A DNA stretch of 41,683 nucleotides, taken from positions 1 to 41,683 of IMG/VR virus record IMGVR_UViG_3300033690_000035; one strand, given 5' to 3'. The position numbers and the translations under genes were made by a program. How positions within the stretch are numbered: the first letter of the stretch is position 1; each line of letters begins with the position of its first letter. Origin of the DNA: a virus. The notes under the pieces were generated by a model. That model saw only the letters and a list, made by a program, of their open reading frames with translations. It was not told where the DNA came from and did not search any database. Below are positions 23,091 through 29,988 of the stretch, one piece after another.

Positions 23091-23317
23091 CCGCTCCACT
23101 CCGGTCTCTGGCTCCACGCCGCATCAGCGACGCTCGGCTCGTCTTCGGTTGCCCGGCTCGGTGCTGCGTGGGCCAGGTGCTGCTTCTTCGTGTTCTGGTT
23201 GGGGTGCGCCGGGCTCCAGTTGTCCGGTACCGCTGCGACTTCGGCGGGGCTGGAGCGGAGGAGGCGCTCGCGTTCGTTCTCGCGGGCTTGGAGGACGGCG
23301 GAGATGAGGGACTTCAC
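23087..23317 (-). CDS. Hypothetical protein (76 aa)
   Basis: GTG 23317 overlaps the previous stop (GTGA). The N-terminal 25 residues are helical (SLISAVLQARENERERLLR) and the rest is polar and disordered-looking. I do not recognise the family. Confidence 0.55.
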   Translation of the reverse strand: MKSLISAVLQARENERERLLRSSPAEVAAVPDNWSPAHPNQNTKKQHLAHAAPSRATEDEPSVADAAWSQRPEWSG

Positions 23318-23538
23318 CGCTTGCCCCTCCGCTGCTTCTTGGGCGGGTACTGGATGGTGCGCAGCAACTCGGCCAACTTCCCGACCTCGGCCGTCAGCGC
23401 CTCCCGCTCGGAGCGACGCCGCAGCCCGCCGATCATCCCGCCAAGCCGGACCATCGCGTACATCACCTCGTCCCATTGCTTCGCCGTCATGCGGACCTCG
23501 ACTCGTTGTGCTGCATGTTGACTGACCTTCGTCGTCAT
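23314..23538 (-). CDS. Small basic helical protein (74 aa)
   Basis: ATG 23538 overlaps the previous stop (ATGA). A helical body (KQWDEVMYAMVRLGGMIGGL) precedes a second helix (AEVGKLAELLRTIQ), and the C-terminus is a basic run (KKQRRGKR) suited to nucleic-acid binding. I do not recognise the family. Confidence 0.6.
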   Translation of the reverse strand: MTTKVSQHAAQRVEVRMTAKQWDEVMYAMVRLGGMIGGLRRRSEREALTAEVGKLAELLRTIQYPPKKQRRGKR

Positions 23539-23771
23539 GGCGTCCACCCCTTCGAGCGCATCCACGCCTCCAGGCGCCCCCGCGTCCCCTGGTGGTCCAC
23601 CTCCGAGAACACCAACCCCGCCACCGCGCACAACCACCGCCCCCAGTTCAGCGTCACCGCCCCGCCGCAGTTGTGCTTCCCGGCCATCTCGCACTTCTGG
23701 CCGCTCAGCCCCGTGTTCGGCTCGCCCTCCATCCGCTTCGCCGTCTCCAGCATCGTTTCGCCCCGTCTCAC
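23535..23771 (-). CDS. Small Cys-containing protein (78 aa)
   Basis: GTG 23771 overlaps the replication-gene stop (GTGA); ATG 23753 is an alternative. Two cysteines in CEMAGKHNCGG could bind a metal with the nearby His. The remainder is mixed and hydrophobic near WGRWLCAVAGLVF. I do not recognise the family. Confidence 0.6.
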   Translation of the reverse strand: MRRGETMLETAKRMEGEPNTGLSGQKCEMAGKHNCGGAVTLNWGRWLCAVAGLVFSEVDHQGTRGRLEAWMRSKGWTP

Positions 23772-24622
23772 TCGCCACGCTCCTGGGCCAGGTCAGCCCG
23801 CACTCCTGCCCACATGTCAGTTTCGTCCGCCACCTTGTCCGCTCCTCCGCCCACGTTGAGGTGCTCCGGACGCCGCGCCTGGTGGCCGGAAACGGCCTCT
23901 GGCGCCCCGACGTCGTTCCACTTCGACTCCAGGTCCACGAAGTTGGAGCACCTCGCCTTGTACTTCGCCCGGACGCCATGCCCCCATCGCCGGATGATCT
24001 CCGAGCCGTCGTGCTTCTCCCGAAGACGCGCCAACGCCTTCCAGGACTTGCCGTCCGGCTCCAGGTCGAAGCCCCGGTCCTCCCGGAAGAGGACGAACAG
24101 CGTCGCGACAAGGGCTTTGTACGTTGCGTCCCCACCTTCGCGTGGGTCCAGCGGGGCGGCGCTAGCCGAGCCCGCAAGCTTCTGGCGCGGCGGGAGATCC
24201 TTTCCCAGATCTCCTTCCCTTCCCTTCCCTTCCCTTCCCACGGGACTCGACGGGATGGTCTCAGACCTTTTCACGGCGGGCCGTTTCTTTTCACGGCTCG
24301 GCGCTTCGGGGAGGACGCTGGCCGGTTCCTTCGGATGTGGGCGCTGGTGGCGCACGAAGCCCGGCACCCACAGCAGCGCCACGCCGGCCGTCTCGTAGAG
24401 CTGCACCTTGCCGATCTCGTCCAGGTCCGCCGCCAGCGCGACCACGTCCACCGGCCGGTAGGGGAAGAGGGTGGCCTTCACGCGGCCGGGTCGCCACTCC
24501 ATGCGCCCCTCCCGGTCCGCCAGCGTCAGAAGCCCCACGAACAGGGCCAGGTGGTCCCCGGAGAGGGCTCCGAGATCCTCGTCAAGGAAGAGCTCCGGTT
24601 TGATGGTGCGGATCCTACCCAC
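23768..24622 (-). CDS. Replication initiator-like protein with GGGAA tract (284 aa)
   Basis: GTG 24622 overlaps the end of the HNH gene by eight bases. The N-terminal MGRIRTIKPELFLDEDLGAL and RMEWRPGRVKATLFPY segments, with the later FVRHQRPHPKEP, match the conserved opening of phage replication-initiation proteins with a winged-helix fold. The C-terminal third is helical and basic. The central linker is low complexity and contains five tandem GGGAA units (24215-24239), so gain or loss of one unit would shift the frame. No helicase or polymerase gene was found nearby; the phage probably recruits host factors. Confidence 0.7.
   Translation of the reverse strand: MGRIRTIKPELFLDEDLGALSGDHLALFVGLLTLADREGRMEWRPGRVKATLFPYRPVDVVALAADLDEIGKVQLYETAGVALLWVPGFVRHQRPHPKEPASVLPEAPSREKKRPAVKRSETIPSSPVGREGKGREGDLGKDLPPRQKLAGSASAAPLDPREGGDATYKALVATLFVLFREDRGFDLEPDGKSWKALARLREKHDGSEIIRRWGHGVRAKYKARCSNFVDLESKWNDVGAPEAVSGHQARRPEHLNVGGGADKVADETDMWAGVRADLAQERGE
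24215..24239 (-). repeat. Pentanucleotide repeat (GGGAA)5 inside a coding region
   Basis: Five perfect TTCCC units on the plus strand, read as GGGAA in the gene. They encode the linker VGREGKGREGD. A 5-base unit is not a multiple of three, so slippage would switch the downstream frame off and on. This is the only short tandem repeat of this length I noticed. Confidence 0.85.
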
Positions 24623-25196
24623 GGTAGTACCGATACTTGGGCGTGATGCCGTCGCGCTTGTTCCGAAGGATGGCCTGGAAGTACCGGCACTGCCGTTCGG
24701 CGTCGTCAGGGTTGTAGTCCTGTCCTGGCGTGCCGACTCGATTGGCCGTGATCTCGATCGCCTCGTGGATGGTTTCGATGGGCCACTCCTGACTGATACG
24801 ACCCAAGCGATCGTACATCTTGACGTTCATCCCGCCGATGCGCTCTTCCCAATAGACGAAGATGGAGTCCACCACTGCCTTCCGGGCCTCGTCGAGCGCG
24901 CGCTGGGCGAGGAGGTATTCCCGAATTTGCTCGGCATGGTCTCCGAGTTCTTCGGCGGAAGCGCGCGGCGGGAGCGCCTTCGCGTCCAGCAGTACCGCCG
25001 CCTTGCCGCCGTTGCACGTTTGGCAGGCGGTAACGAGATTCGAGGGTTCGTTGCCGCCGCCCTCTTTGACTGGAAGAACGTGGTCCACGTGGAGCGGGGC
25101 TTGAACTGGAGTGTTGCCACAGTAGACGCACCGGAAGCCGTCTCGCTTGAAGATCTCGAAACGGAGGCGCTTCCCGACCGCCTTACGTCTCCCCAT
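24615..25196 (-). CDS. HNH nuclease-domain protein (193 aa)
   Basis: The start is ATG 25196, with GGGAGGGG ten bases upstream. Residues 11-70 hold a complete HNH domain: RFEIFKRDGFRCVYCG (zinc pair), then HVDHVLPVKEGGGNEPSNLV (His-Asp-His and Asn), then CQTCNGGK (second zinc pair). The C-terminal half is helical with an IRxYLLAQRAL segment and an RISQEWP motif. This enzyme could act in DNA packaging, recombination or defence against other phages. The preceding 136 bases are non-coding and include a short CTTGT/ACAAG inverted repeat. Confidence 0.8.
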   Translation of the reverse strand: MGRRKAVGKRLRFEIFKRDGFRCVYCGNTPVQAPLHVDHVLPVKEGGGNEPSNLVTACQTCNGGKAAVLLDAKALPPRASAEELGDHAEQIREYLLAQRALDEARKAVVDSIFVYWEERIGGMNVKMYDRLGRISQEWPIETIHEAIEITANRVGTPGQDYNPDDAERQCRYFQAILRNKRDGITPKYRYYRG

Positions 25197-25332
25197 GTGC
25201 AACTCACCCCTCCCAACCAGCGCCGCGAAACGCCGGAAGGGAGGGGGCCTCAGTGCTGCTACGAGGTTAAGATGCGTAGCCGGTTCGCGGGCCGGCAACT
25301 GTCTGTCTTGTACCAGAACATCCGGACAAGCG

Positions 25333-25801
25333 CTACTCCGGCGGCGGCGCTTCCAACCTCACGAGTCCGGATTTCGTCTCCCCCGCCACTCGCCAACCCG
25401 CCTTCAGAAAGCACCGGCCTGGGTCCCGCTTCCGGCGCGTCTTCTCCGGGTCCACCTCCGTCCGGAGCGGCACGGACGGAAGCCCGCCGTAGTGGCGCCT
25501 CCAGAACTCGTAGGTGCGCGCAGTCGCCTCCGCCACAAGGAGAGAGGACAATATTGACCCCTCGTTCCGGAAAATGGAGCAGCGCCAGTGTCGCTCGCCG
25601 TCAAACCCGAGTATCTCAATGACCGCCCCACACAGCTGCGCAGTCGGCGGTCAAGAGCACTAGCGTCCGACCGTTGGCCATGAAATTGAGTGCTCCGGGC
25701 GTCTGCCTGGAGTAGTGGCGGTCCGCGAGCACGCGCGCCCGGACGTCGCAGCGGTCCACTCGGCGCCAGTAGCCGTCCTCGATGAGCGCCAGTTGCGTCA
25801 C
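25333..25801 (-). pseudogene. Frameshifted GNAT/Mom-like gene (about 155 aa if restored)
   Basis: GTG 25801 overlaps the preceding stop (GTGA). The frame ends after AAVWGGH, while the adjacent frame continues with VIEILGFDGERHWRCSIFRN. Deleting one G from a four-base run (25626-25629) restores a continuous protein reading AAVWAVIEILG. Features include RCDVRARVLADRHYSRQTPG near the N-terminus, RNEGS in the middle and GRCFLKAGWRVAG at the end, a layout like GNAT-fold proteins. The HYS motif also recalls phage Mu Mom, which modifies adenine. A sequencing error or slippage at the homopolymer could explain the break; the family link is tentative. Confidence 0.6.
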
Positions 25802-26058
25802 CGCGCCTCCGCCCTCACCGCCGCGTACCACCCGGAGCGCTCATTCCAGGACTCGGCCCGCTCCTTCGCCTCCCACGCGAGTTGAGCGCGTTCGGCTTGA
25901 GCCACTTCCTCCGGAGTCCCGACCCACCCGCGTCCGCAGTTGGGACAGACGATGCGCTCCCCAGGGTTGGCGCGGTGATTCCAGTTCGCCGCCCGGATGG
26001 GGACTCCGATGGAGCCGCAACCGTGGGGACACTTCGGGCAATCGTGCCAAGGCTTCAT
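25798..26058 (-). CDS. Small zinc-ribbon protein (86 aa)
   Basis: ATG 26058 overlaps the previous stop (ATGA). A rubredoxin-like zinc ribbon spans residues 7-45 with CPKCPHGCG and, about 25 residues later, CPNCGRGW. The rest is an Ala/Glu-rich helix. It could be a transcription or replication accessory. No specific family recognised. Confidence 0.65.
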   Translation of the reverse strand: MKPWHDCPKCPHGCGSIGVPIRAANWNHRANPGERIVCPNCGRGWVGTPEEVAQAERAQLAWEAKERAESWNERSGWYAAVRAEAR

Positions 26059-26381
26059 GGTGCCTCCGGTCCCGCCCCGATGGTGCCCGCTAGGATGCCG
26101 TTGAGCTTCTGGTTGAGGATGGCCAGCACGCCCGTCATGTTGATGCGGTACGCGCCGCACAGCGAGAGGTAGACGAGCATCACGTCTGCCGCCTCTTCCT
26201 CCTTCGACGAGTCGCCCTTCCCCCGGCACGCCTCGATGAGTTCCGAGACTTCGAGATGAAGGTAGCATCCGCGAGCGCTCCAGTCGGTCCGCCATCCGCG
26301 CTTGACGCAAGCGGCGAGGGTGTCCACGGCCCATCGGTGGAGAGTTTCGGCAACGGCGTAGTCCGGCGCGGGTGCGGTCAT
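26055..26381 (-). CDS. MazG-like nucleotide pyrophosphohydrolase (108 aa)
   Basis: ATG 26381 overlaps the previous stop (ATGA). The central helical segment LEVSELIEACRGKGDSSKEE, followed by EAADVMLVYLSL, carries the E-x3-E...E-x2-D pattern that coordinates magnesium in all-alpha NTP pyrophosphohydrolases. Such enzymes remove odd or excess dNTPs, and phage versions may blunt stringent-response or abortive defences. The length fits a single-domain family member. Its neighbours are small zinc and nuclease proteins of the early operon. Confidence 0.75.
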   Translation of the reverse strand: MTAPAPDYAVAETLHRWAVDTLAACVKRGWRTDWSARGCYLHLEVSELIEACRGKGDSSKEEEAADVMLVYLSLCGAYRINMTGVLAILNQKLNGILAGTIGAGPEAP

Positions 26382-26971
26382 GGCGTAGTCCTCGGTGCGG
26401 CGGGGAGCGTGGTCTTCGTTTCGACGACGGCGATCCGGTCTTCCACCCGGCGCGCCTCCTGGACGTAGCCGTGCTTCCGGCAGTGGCGCAGGAAGACGAG
26501 GAGCCACGTCACTTCATCCGGCCGGTTCGCCTGGCGCTGCCTGTGGCATACCCTCGCGAGCATCCAGACGTTCTGAAGCGTCTGCGGCACCCGACGACTC
26601 GCCTCGTGGTCCATCTCGGGCTTACAGTCGCCCTCCTCCCGGAAGTGGCGCCCACAGCCGCACTCGCACACGCCTCCGGACCGCGACATGGCGATTCTCC
26701 AGAGTTCCGCCGTCCCCTCCCTCTTCTCGGACTTGGATGGCTTGCGCGACCGTTCGCCAAGGATGAGCTTGCGCCACTTCGTCACGAACTCCGACCCCTG
26801 CTTCCGGGACTTCGGGCGGGCCCTGGGGGCGCGGTCGAGACGGGCGAGGGCGCTCCGGAGTTCCTTGGCCACGTCGGCAAAGACCGTGACAAGACCGAAG
26901 CGTTCGTCCAGTTCCACGAGATCACGCAGCCACCGCGCCGTCTTCTCGCTGATGCGTACTGAGCGAGCCAT
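26378..26971 (-). CDS. Second HNH-type protein (197 aa)
   Basis: ATG 26971 follows the previous stop by one base. The N-terminal 80 residues are helical and basic. The middle has a compact zinc and catalytic region: VCECGCGRHFREEG, then PEMDHEASRRVPQTLQNV, then ARVCHRQRQ. The DH, Asn and Cys-His order is that of an HNH nuclease, although the first zinc pair (CECGC) is unusual. The C-terminal helical region is charged. Two HNH proteins in one operon may differ in role. The nuclease activity is inferred from motif order. Confidence 0.65.
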   Translation of the reverse strand: MARSVRISEKTARWLRDLVELDERFGLVTVFADVAKELRSALARLDRAPRARPKSRKQGSEFVTKWRKLILGERSRKPSKSEKREGTAELWRIAMSRSGGVCECGCGRHFREEGDCKPEMDHEASRRVPQTLQNVWMLARVCHRQRQANRPDEVTWLLVFLRHCRKHGYVQEARRVEDRIAVVETKTTLPAAPRTTP

Positions 26972-26972
26972 C

Positions 26973-27326
26973 TCAGCGCACCGCCTTGTGACGGGCCAGC
27001 ACGTCCGCGATCACCTCCCGGACCTCCTTCCGGTAGCGCCGGAAGCCATTGGGGCCAATGCGCCGCCAGTCCACGGCATCCACCAACTCGTAAAAGGCCG
27101 CCTCTGCCTCGTCGAAGTCCCAGAAGCGGGCGACGGAGTAGCCGACCGGGAGCGCACTAAGCGCGAAGAATGGACCGGAAACGGCGGGTCCGTCCACGCC
27201 CCAGACTTGGTGCAGGGCCAGTCCGTTGCGCTCGGCATAGACCGGCGCCTCGAAGCGGCGCTTCCGGGTCTTCCCTTGGACGGGAGGGGCCATCAGGACA
27301 ACTCGCTTCACGGTTCGGGCGCTCAT
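26973..27326 (-). CDS. Hypothetical protein (117 aa)
   Basis: ATG 27326 overlaps the previous stop (ATGA). The N-terminal 30 residues are basic, the middle is beta-rich (ALSALPVGYSVARFWDFDEA) and the C-terminal 40 residues are helical. The FWDFDEAEAAF pattern may mark a small RAGNYA-like or modulation domain. I do not recognise the family. Confidence 0.6.
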   Translation of the reverse strand: MSARTVKRVVLMAPPVQGKTRKRRFEAPVYAERNGLALHQVWGVDGPAVSGPFFALSALPVGYSVARFWDFDEAEAAFYELVDAVDWRRIGPNGFRRYRKEVREVIADVLARHKAVR

Positions 27327-27532
27327 GGGGTCTCCTTCTTCGTGGGTCCGCCGGGGCAGGGCGGCATCTTGGAGCGGGAGTTGAGTTCGAGATGAAGGCC
27401 ATCGCTTCCGACAAACTCACGTGTGCCAGCCCACCGCCCCGCGCGCTCGTAGGCGAGACAAGCCAGACAAAGCCGTGCCCCACGCTGCCCCGTCTTCGCC
27501 TCGAAGGGTTCCCACCGATGCCTAGCGCTCAT
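27323..27532 (-). CDS. Small Cys-pair protein (69 aa)
   Basis: ATG 27532 overlaps the previous stop (ATGA). CLACLAYERAG near residue 22 gives one Cys pair, and a second Cys near the C-terminus (PPCPGG) could complete a zinc site. The rest is polar. Function unknown. Confidence 0.6.
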   Translation of the reverse strand: MSARHRWEPFEAKTGQRGARLCLACLAYERAGRWAGTREFVGSDGLHLELNSRSKMPPCPGGPTKKETP

Positions 27533-27819
27533 GGCTCAGACTCCACAGGGACGAGGCGAAGCGTTGTCGCGAGCGGCGCGGCCGGCTCCGGAGCCGGGAC
27601 CGCCTTCCGCGCCGCGACGACGGCGGCGGCCACCTCGCAGAGCCATTCATTGTGCCGGCTCGCGTCCTCAATGTCGCCGCCACACCGCGTGCACCATGGA
27701 CGCGCGGGCGTTCGACTCCGGTCGTGGTGGACGGTGAGCCGGAAAGCCGCCGTCTCCAGCGCTTCGACCAGTTGGTTGACGAGGGTCGCCCACTCCGGGT
27801 CTGGATGTCGTGGGGTCAT
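27529..27819 (-). CDS. Small zinc-pair protein (96 aa)
   Basis: ATG 27819 overlaps the previous stop (ATGA). An N-terminal helix (EWATLVNQLVEALETAAFRL) precedes a CTRCGGDIEDASRHNEWLC segment with Cys, Cys, His and Cys that fits one zinc. The C-terminal end is Ala/Pro-rich. Function unknown. Confidence 0.6.
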   Translation of the reverse strand: MTPRHPDPEWATLVNQLVEALETAAFRLTVHHDRSRTPARPWCTRCGGDIEDASRHNEWLCEVAAAVVAARKAVPAPEPAAPLATTLRLVPVESEP

Positions 27820-28115
27820 GGAGCCGCACCTTCCAGCGCTTGAGCAAACGCCGAGACGGCCCGGTGACAGATGCGCAGCGCCTCCTCCTTCGCGCCATCC
27901 ACAGACGCCGCCGCCAACTCGCGCCGCTCTACGCCAATGGCGTGACTGGTGACGTGCCAGTGGCCGGGGTTGTCGATGTGCTGGTGGATGACAACCTCTA
28001 GCACCCCCAGATCGAGGCGATGCTCGCCGGGGCCACGCCGGTCCGGAAGATGCTCCCACTTCGGAACAGGCGGTGGCGGAGGTGGCGCTACTGGAGTCTT
28101 CGTGTGCTTGGCCAT
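27816..28115 (-). CDS. Small protein with Pro-rich N-terminus (99 aa)
   Basis: ATG 28115 has AAAGGAG upstream. Residues 8-19 are almost all Pro (PVAPPPPPPVPK). The middle contains repeated His residues (IHQHIDNPGHWHVTSHAIG), a possible metal site. The end is helical. I do not recognise the family. Confidence 0.6.
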   Translation of the reverse strand: MAKHTKTPVAPPPPPPVPKWEHLPDRRGPGEHRLDLGVLEVVIHQHIDNPGHWHVTSHAIGVERRELAAASVDGAKEEALRICHRAVSAFAQALEGAAP

Positions 28116-28117
28116 GG

Positions 28118-28330
28118 CTACTCATCTCCTTTCACGGCGACCTCAATCCTCAGGACGGACCGGATGGACCCGTCCCGGCTCCGGGTGTCCGGAAACGCCC
28201 GGAACACCACCAGCCGCCCGACGAACGCCCGGACCTCCGGGTCATCGGAGGTGCAGACGAGTTCAATGCGGTCGTCCGCGCCCGACAGCGCGCAGTTCTG
28301 GCGCAACTCCCCAACCGTGCCGAGCGCCAT
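28118..28330 (-). CDS. Small beta-rich protein (70 aa)
   Basis: ATG 28330 abuts the TAG of the regulator gene. The protein is beta-rich (RIELVCTSDDPEVRAFVGRL, then VLRIEVAVKG). One Cys pair is spaced too far for a clear zinc site. Function unknown. Its place directly after the regulator may mark a partner gene. Confidence 0.6.
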   Translation of the reverse strand: MALGTVGELRQNCALSGADDRIELVCTSDDPEVRAFVGRLVVFRAFPDTRSRDGSIRSVLRIEVAVKGDE

Positions 28331-28600
28331 CTACGCACCTCCCGTCTTCCGCCACTGGTCCACCGCTACCGCCCGCGTCGGCCCACCGAGCAACTGCGCC
28401 ACCGACATCCCCAGAAGCGCCGCCAACTCCACGGCGAGATGGGCCGCCACCGCCTGGCGCCCGCGCTCCCACTTGAGGACCGTCGTCCGGTCCACCCCAA
28501 GCCTGGACGCCACCCACCCCTGCGAGACTCCCACCTTCCGCCGCCGGTCCCTCAGCGAGCGCCCCATGTCCGCGTAGAACTGCGCAGTGCTTTCGAGCAT
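28331..28600 (-). CDS. XRE-family transcriptional regulator (89 aa)
   Basis: The predicted transcript starts at about 28600, which is the ATG chosen here; ATG 28606 is an alternative but would lie upstream of the transcript. Residues 13-68 form a helix-turn-helix: SLRDRRRKVGVSQGWVASRL, then GVDRTTVLKWERGRQAV, typical of Cro/CI-type regulators. The C-terminal 20 residues are short, so it may bind as a small dimer. It starts the leftward early operon and would control the divergent promoters next to it. The leaderless start recalls lambda cI. Confidence 0.8.
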   Translation of the reverse strand: MLESTAQFYADMGRSLRDRRRKVGVSQGWVASRLGVDRTTVLKWERGRQAVAAHLAVELAALLGMSVAQLLGGPTRAVAVDQWRKTGGA

Positions 28601-28606
28601 GGCCAT

Positions 28607-28635
28607 CTTCTACCAGCGCGCCGCCCGTGCGTCAA
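28607..28635 (-). promoter_or_regulatory. Leftward early promoter (leaderless)
   Basis: On the minus strand TTGACG (28635-28630) and TAGAAG (28612-28607) are separated by 17 bases. Transcription should begin near 28600, at the ATG of the XRE gene, leaving no untranslated leader. Its -35 box lies inside the palindrome at 28627-28641. Confidence 0.65.
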
Positions 28636-28641
28636 TCGCAC
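28627..28641. promoter_or_regulatory. Operator 1, GTGC-N7-GCAC palindrome
   Basis: GTGCGTCAATCGCAC has perfect 5-bp arms and covers the -35 box of the leftward promoter. It ends one base before the next palindrome. Binding of a dimer here should block leftward transcription of its own gene. Confidence 0.6.
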
Positions 28642-28642
28642 C

Positions 28643-28657
28643 GTGCTTGACATGCAC
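28643..28657. promoter_or_regulatory. Operator 2, GTGC-N7-GCAC palindrome
   Basis: GTGCTTGACATGCAC has 4-bp perfect arms and covers the -35 box of the rightward promoter. Its centre is 16 bp from operator 1, so dimers could sit about one and a half helical turns apart. A weaker GTGC-N6-GCAT element at 28587-28600 may be a third site. Confidence 0.6.
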
Positions 28658-28675
28658 AGCGCCCGCGAGTAGAAG
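28647..28675 (+). promoter_or_regulatory. Rightward early promoter
   Basis: TTGACA (28647-28652) is a perfect -35 box. It is followed by a 17-base spacer and TAGAAG (28670-28675). Transcription should start near 28682, giving an 84-base leader before the ATG at 28766, which has a GGGAGG ribosome site. This is the best sigma-70 match in the window. Confidence 0.75.
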
Positions 28676-28765
28676 TGGTCTCCGTTGGTCCGCCGCATCG
28701 GGGACTCTTCGCCGGCACTTGCTGGCTCGGTCTTGCGACAGTGGCGGAGAAACGCGGGAGGCTGC

Positions 28766-28969
28766 ATGGCGACGTACGTGGTGGTGGCCGAGGTGACGGT
28801 GTCGATCCGGACCGAGGTTGAAGCGGAGAGTCCGGAAAAGGCCATGGAGATTGCGGAGGGCCGCGAGATGTCGCGGCTGTGCCACCACTGCGCGACTGGG
28901 GAGCCCGAGAAGGAGTGGGTGGCGAGCGAGTTGGACGGGTCCCCGGAGAAGATTCGGATCGGGGATTAG
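28766..28969 (+). CDS. First gene of the rightward early operon (67 aa)
   Basis: ATG 28766 has GGGAGG six bases upstream. The protein has a beta-rich first half (ATYVVVAEVTVSIRTEVEA) then a helix and a CHHC-type segment (LCHHCATGE). It could be a small immediate-early regulator. I do not recognise the family. Confidence 0.65.
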   Translation: MATYVVVAEVTVSIRTEVEAESPEKAMEIAEGREMSRLCHHCATGEPEKEWVASELDGSPEKIRIGD

Positions 28970-29009
28970 TGGTGGTGGAAGGTACTCGAAGGACGATTGG
29001 AGACGCACC

Positions 29010-29312
29010 ATGGCGAAGGAAATCACCGAAGAGCAAGCCCGGAAGTTGGCGGCGTCCCGGTTCTGGGAGTCCATGACGCTCCGGGAGCGGGCGACCTTCC
29101 AGTTGAACACCGACCGCCTGTGCATGCCGTTCGAGGTCTTTCACGAGGCGTTGGAGAAGACGCTGGGCCGGCCGGTCTATACCCACGAGTTCGGACTGGA
29201 CGTGGATGGACTCCGGGCGGAACTCAGGGGCGAGCGGGCCGCGCCCACCTTCGACGAGGTACTGGCGCTCATCCCGGAAGCGCAGCGCGTGCTGGTTGTC
29301 GTGGCGCCATGA
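29010..29312 (+). CDS. Small early protein (100 aa)
   Basis: ATG 29010 has TTGGAGAC upstream. The N-terminal half is helical and charged, including FWESMTLRERATFQLNTDRL, and the C-terminal half contains FDEVLALIPEAQRVLVVV. The layout suggests a compact helical domain. The gene ends in a 4-base overlap with the next one. I do not recognise the family. Confidence 0.65.
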   Translation: MAKEITEEQARKLAASRFWESMTLRERATFQLNTDRLCMPFEVFHEALEKTLGRPVYTHEFGLDVDGLRAELRGERAAPTFDEVLALIPEAQRVLVVVAP

Positions 29313-29758
29313 CTCTCCCCAACGAGTCCGCGCGACACGTGGAGGTGCTGCGCGACATCCAGCGCGGCTGTCGAGATGGGTGGCGCGCCGTCCGGACTGA
29401 CCCGGCGTCATGGGTGGCCGCCCTCGACTCCGCCATCCGGGCGCTGGAAGCGAAGGCGCTTGCCGAGTCCGGGGACGTAAATCTGGTGGACATCGGCCAC
29501 GCCATCGAGTCTCCGCATTCAGTGGAACCAAGCGACGCCGAGCGAGCGGCATTCGTCGCGGACTGGCACGAAAAGGTGGCAGGGGTCGCCGCGCTGCGGG
29601 CGCGCGTGGAGGAACTGGAGGCGGCGATTGAGGCAGTGAACGCCGGCATGGACCACGCCGCCGACTGCTGGACGGCCACGCCCGGACCGGCCGAGTGCAA
29701 CTGCCCGATGAAGGCGGTCCGCGAGGCGCTTGGGCTGACCCCGGAGAAGCGCTCATGA
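29309..29758 (+). CDS. Early protein with coiled coil and Cys-rich end (149 aa)
   Basis: ATG 29309 overlaps the previous stop. The first 100 residues are helical, with a coiled-coil-like stretch around ARVEELEAAIEAVNAG. The C-terminal end has C...CNC, a pattern seen in small phage metal-binding proteins. Function unknown. Confidence 0.6.
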   Translation: MTLPNESARHVEVLRDIQRGCRDGWRAVRTDPASWVAALDSAIRALEAKALAESGDVNLVDIGHAIESPHSVEPSDAERAAFVADWHEKVAGVAALRARVEELEAAIEAVNAGMDHAADCWTATPGPAECNCPMKAVREALGLTPEKRS

Positions 29759-29988
29759 GTTACGACCCCTCCGGACCGGGCTTGCCTCCCGAGCCTCCCA
29801 TCGAAGAACCGGACGACTCCCGGAGCAACTGGAGACGTGGTGCTGGGACTGCGGGGGCGTCTCTTGGGGACCTCGTAGCGGCACTGCGCCAACCGTCCGG
29901 CCATCGCTTTGAGCGGTTCGGCTTCACGTCGACGAAGTGCAACATCTGCGGCCGACCGCACTCGGAGCGCGACAAGGAGAAGCGATGA
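29755..29988 (+). CDS. Small Cys-pair protein (77 aa)
   Basis: ATG 29755 overlaps the previous stop. A Pro-rich N-terminal region leads to a C-terminal CNICGRPHSERD segment with Cys pair and His, a possible zinc knuckle. Function unknown. Confidence 0.6.
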   Translation: MSYDPSGPGLPPEPPIEEPDDSRSNWRRGAGTAGASLGDLVAALRQPSGHRFERFGFTSTKCNICGRPHSERDKEKR

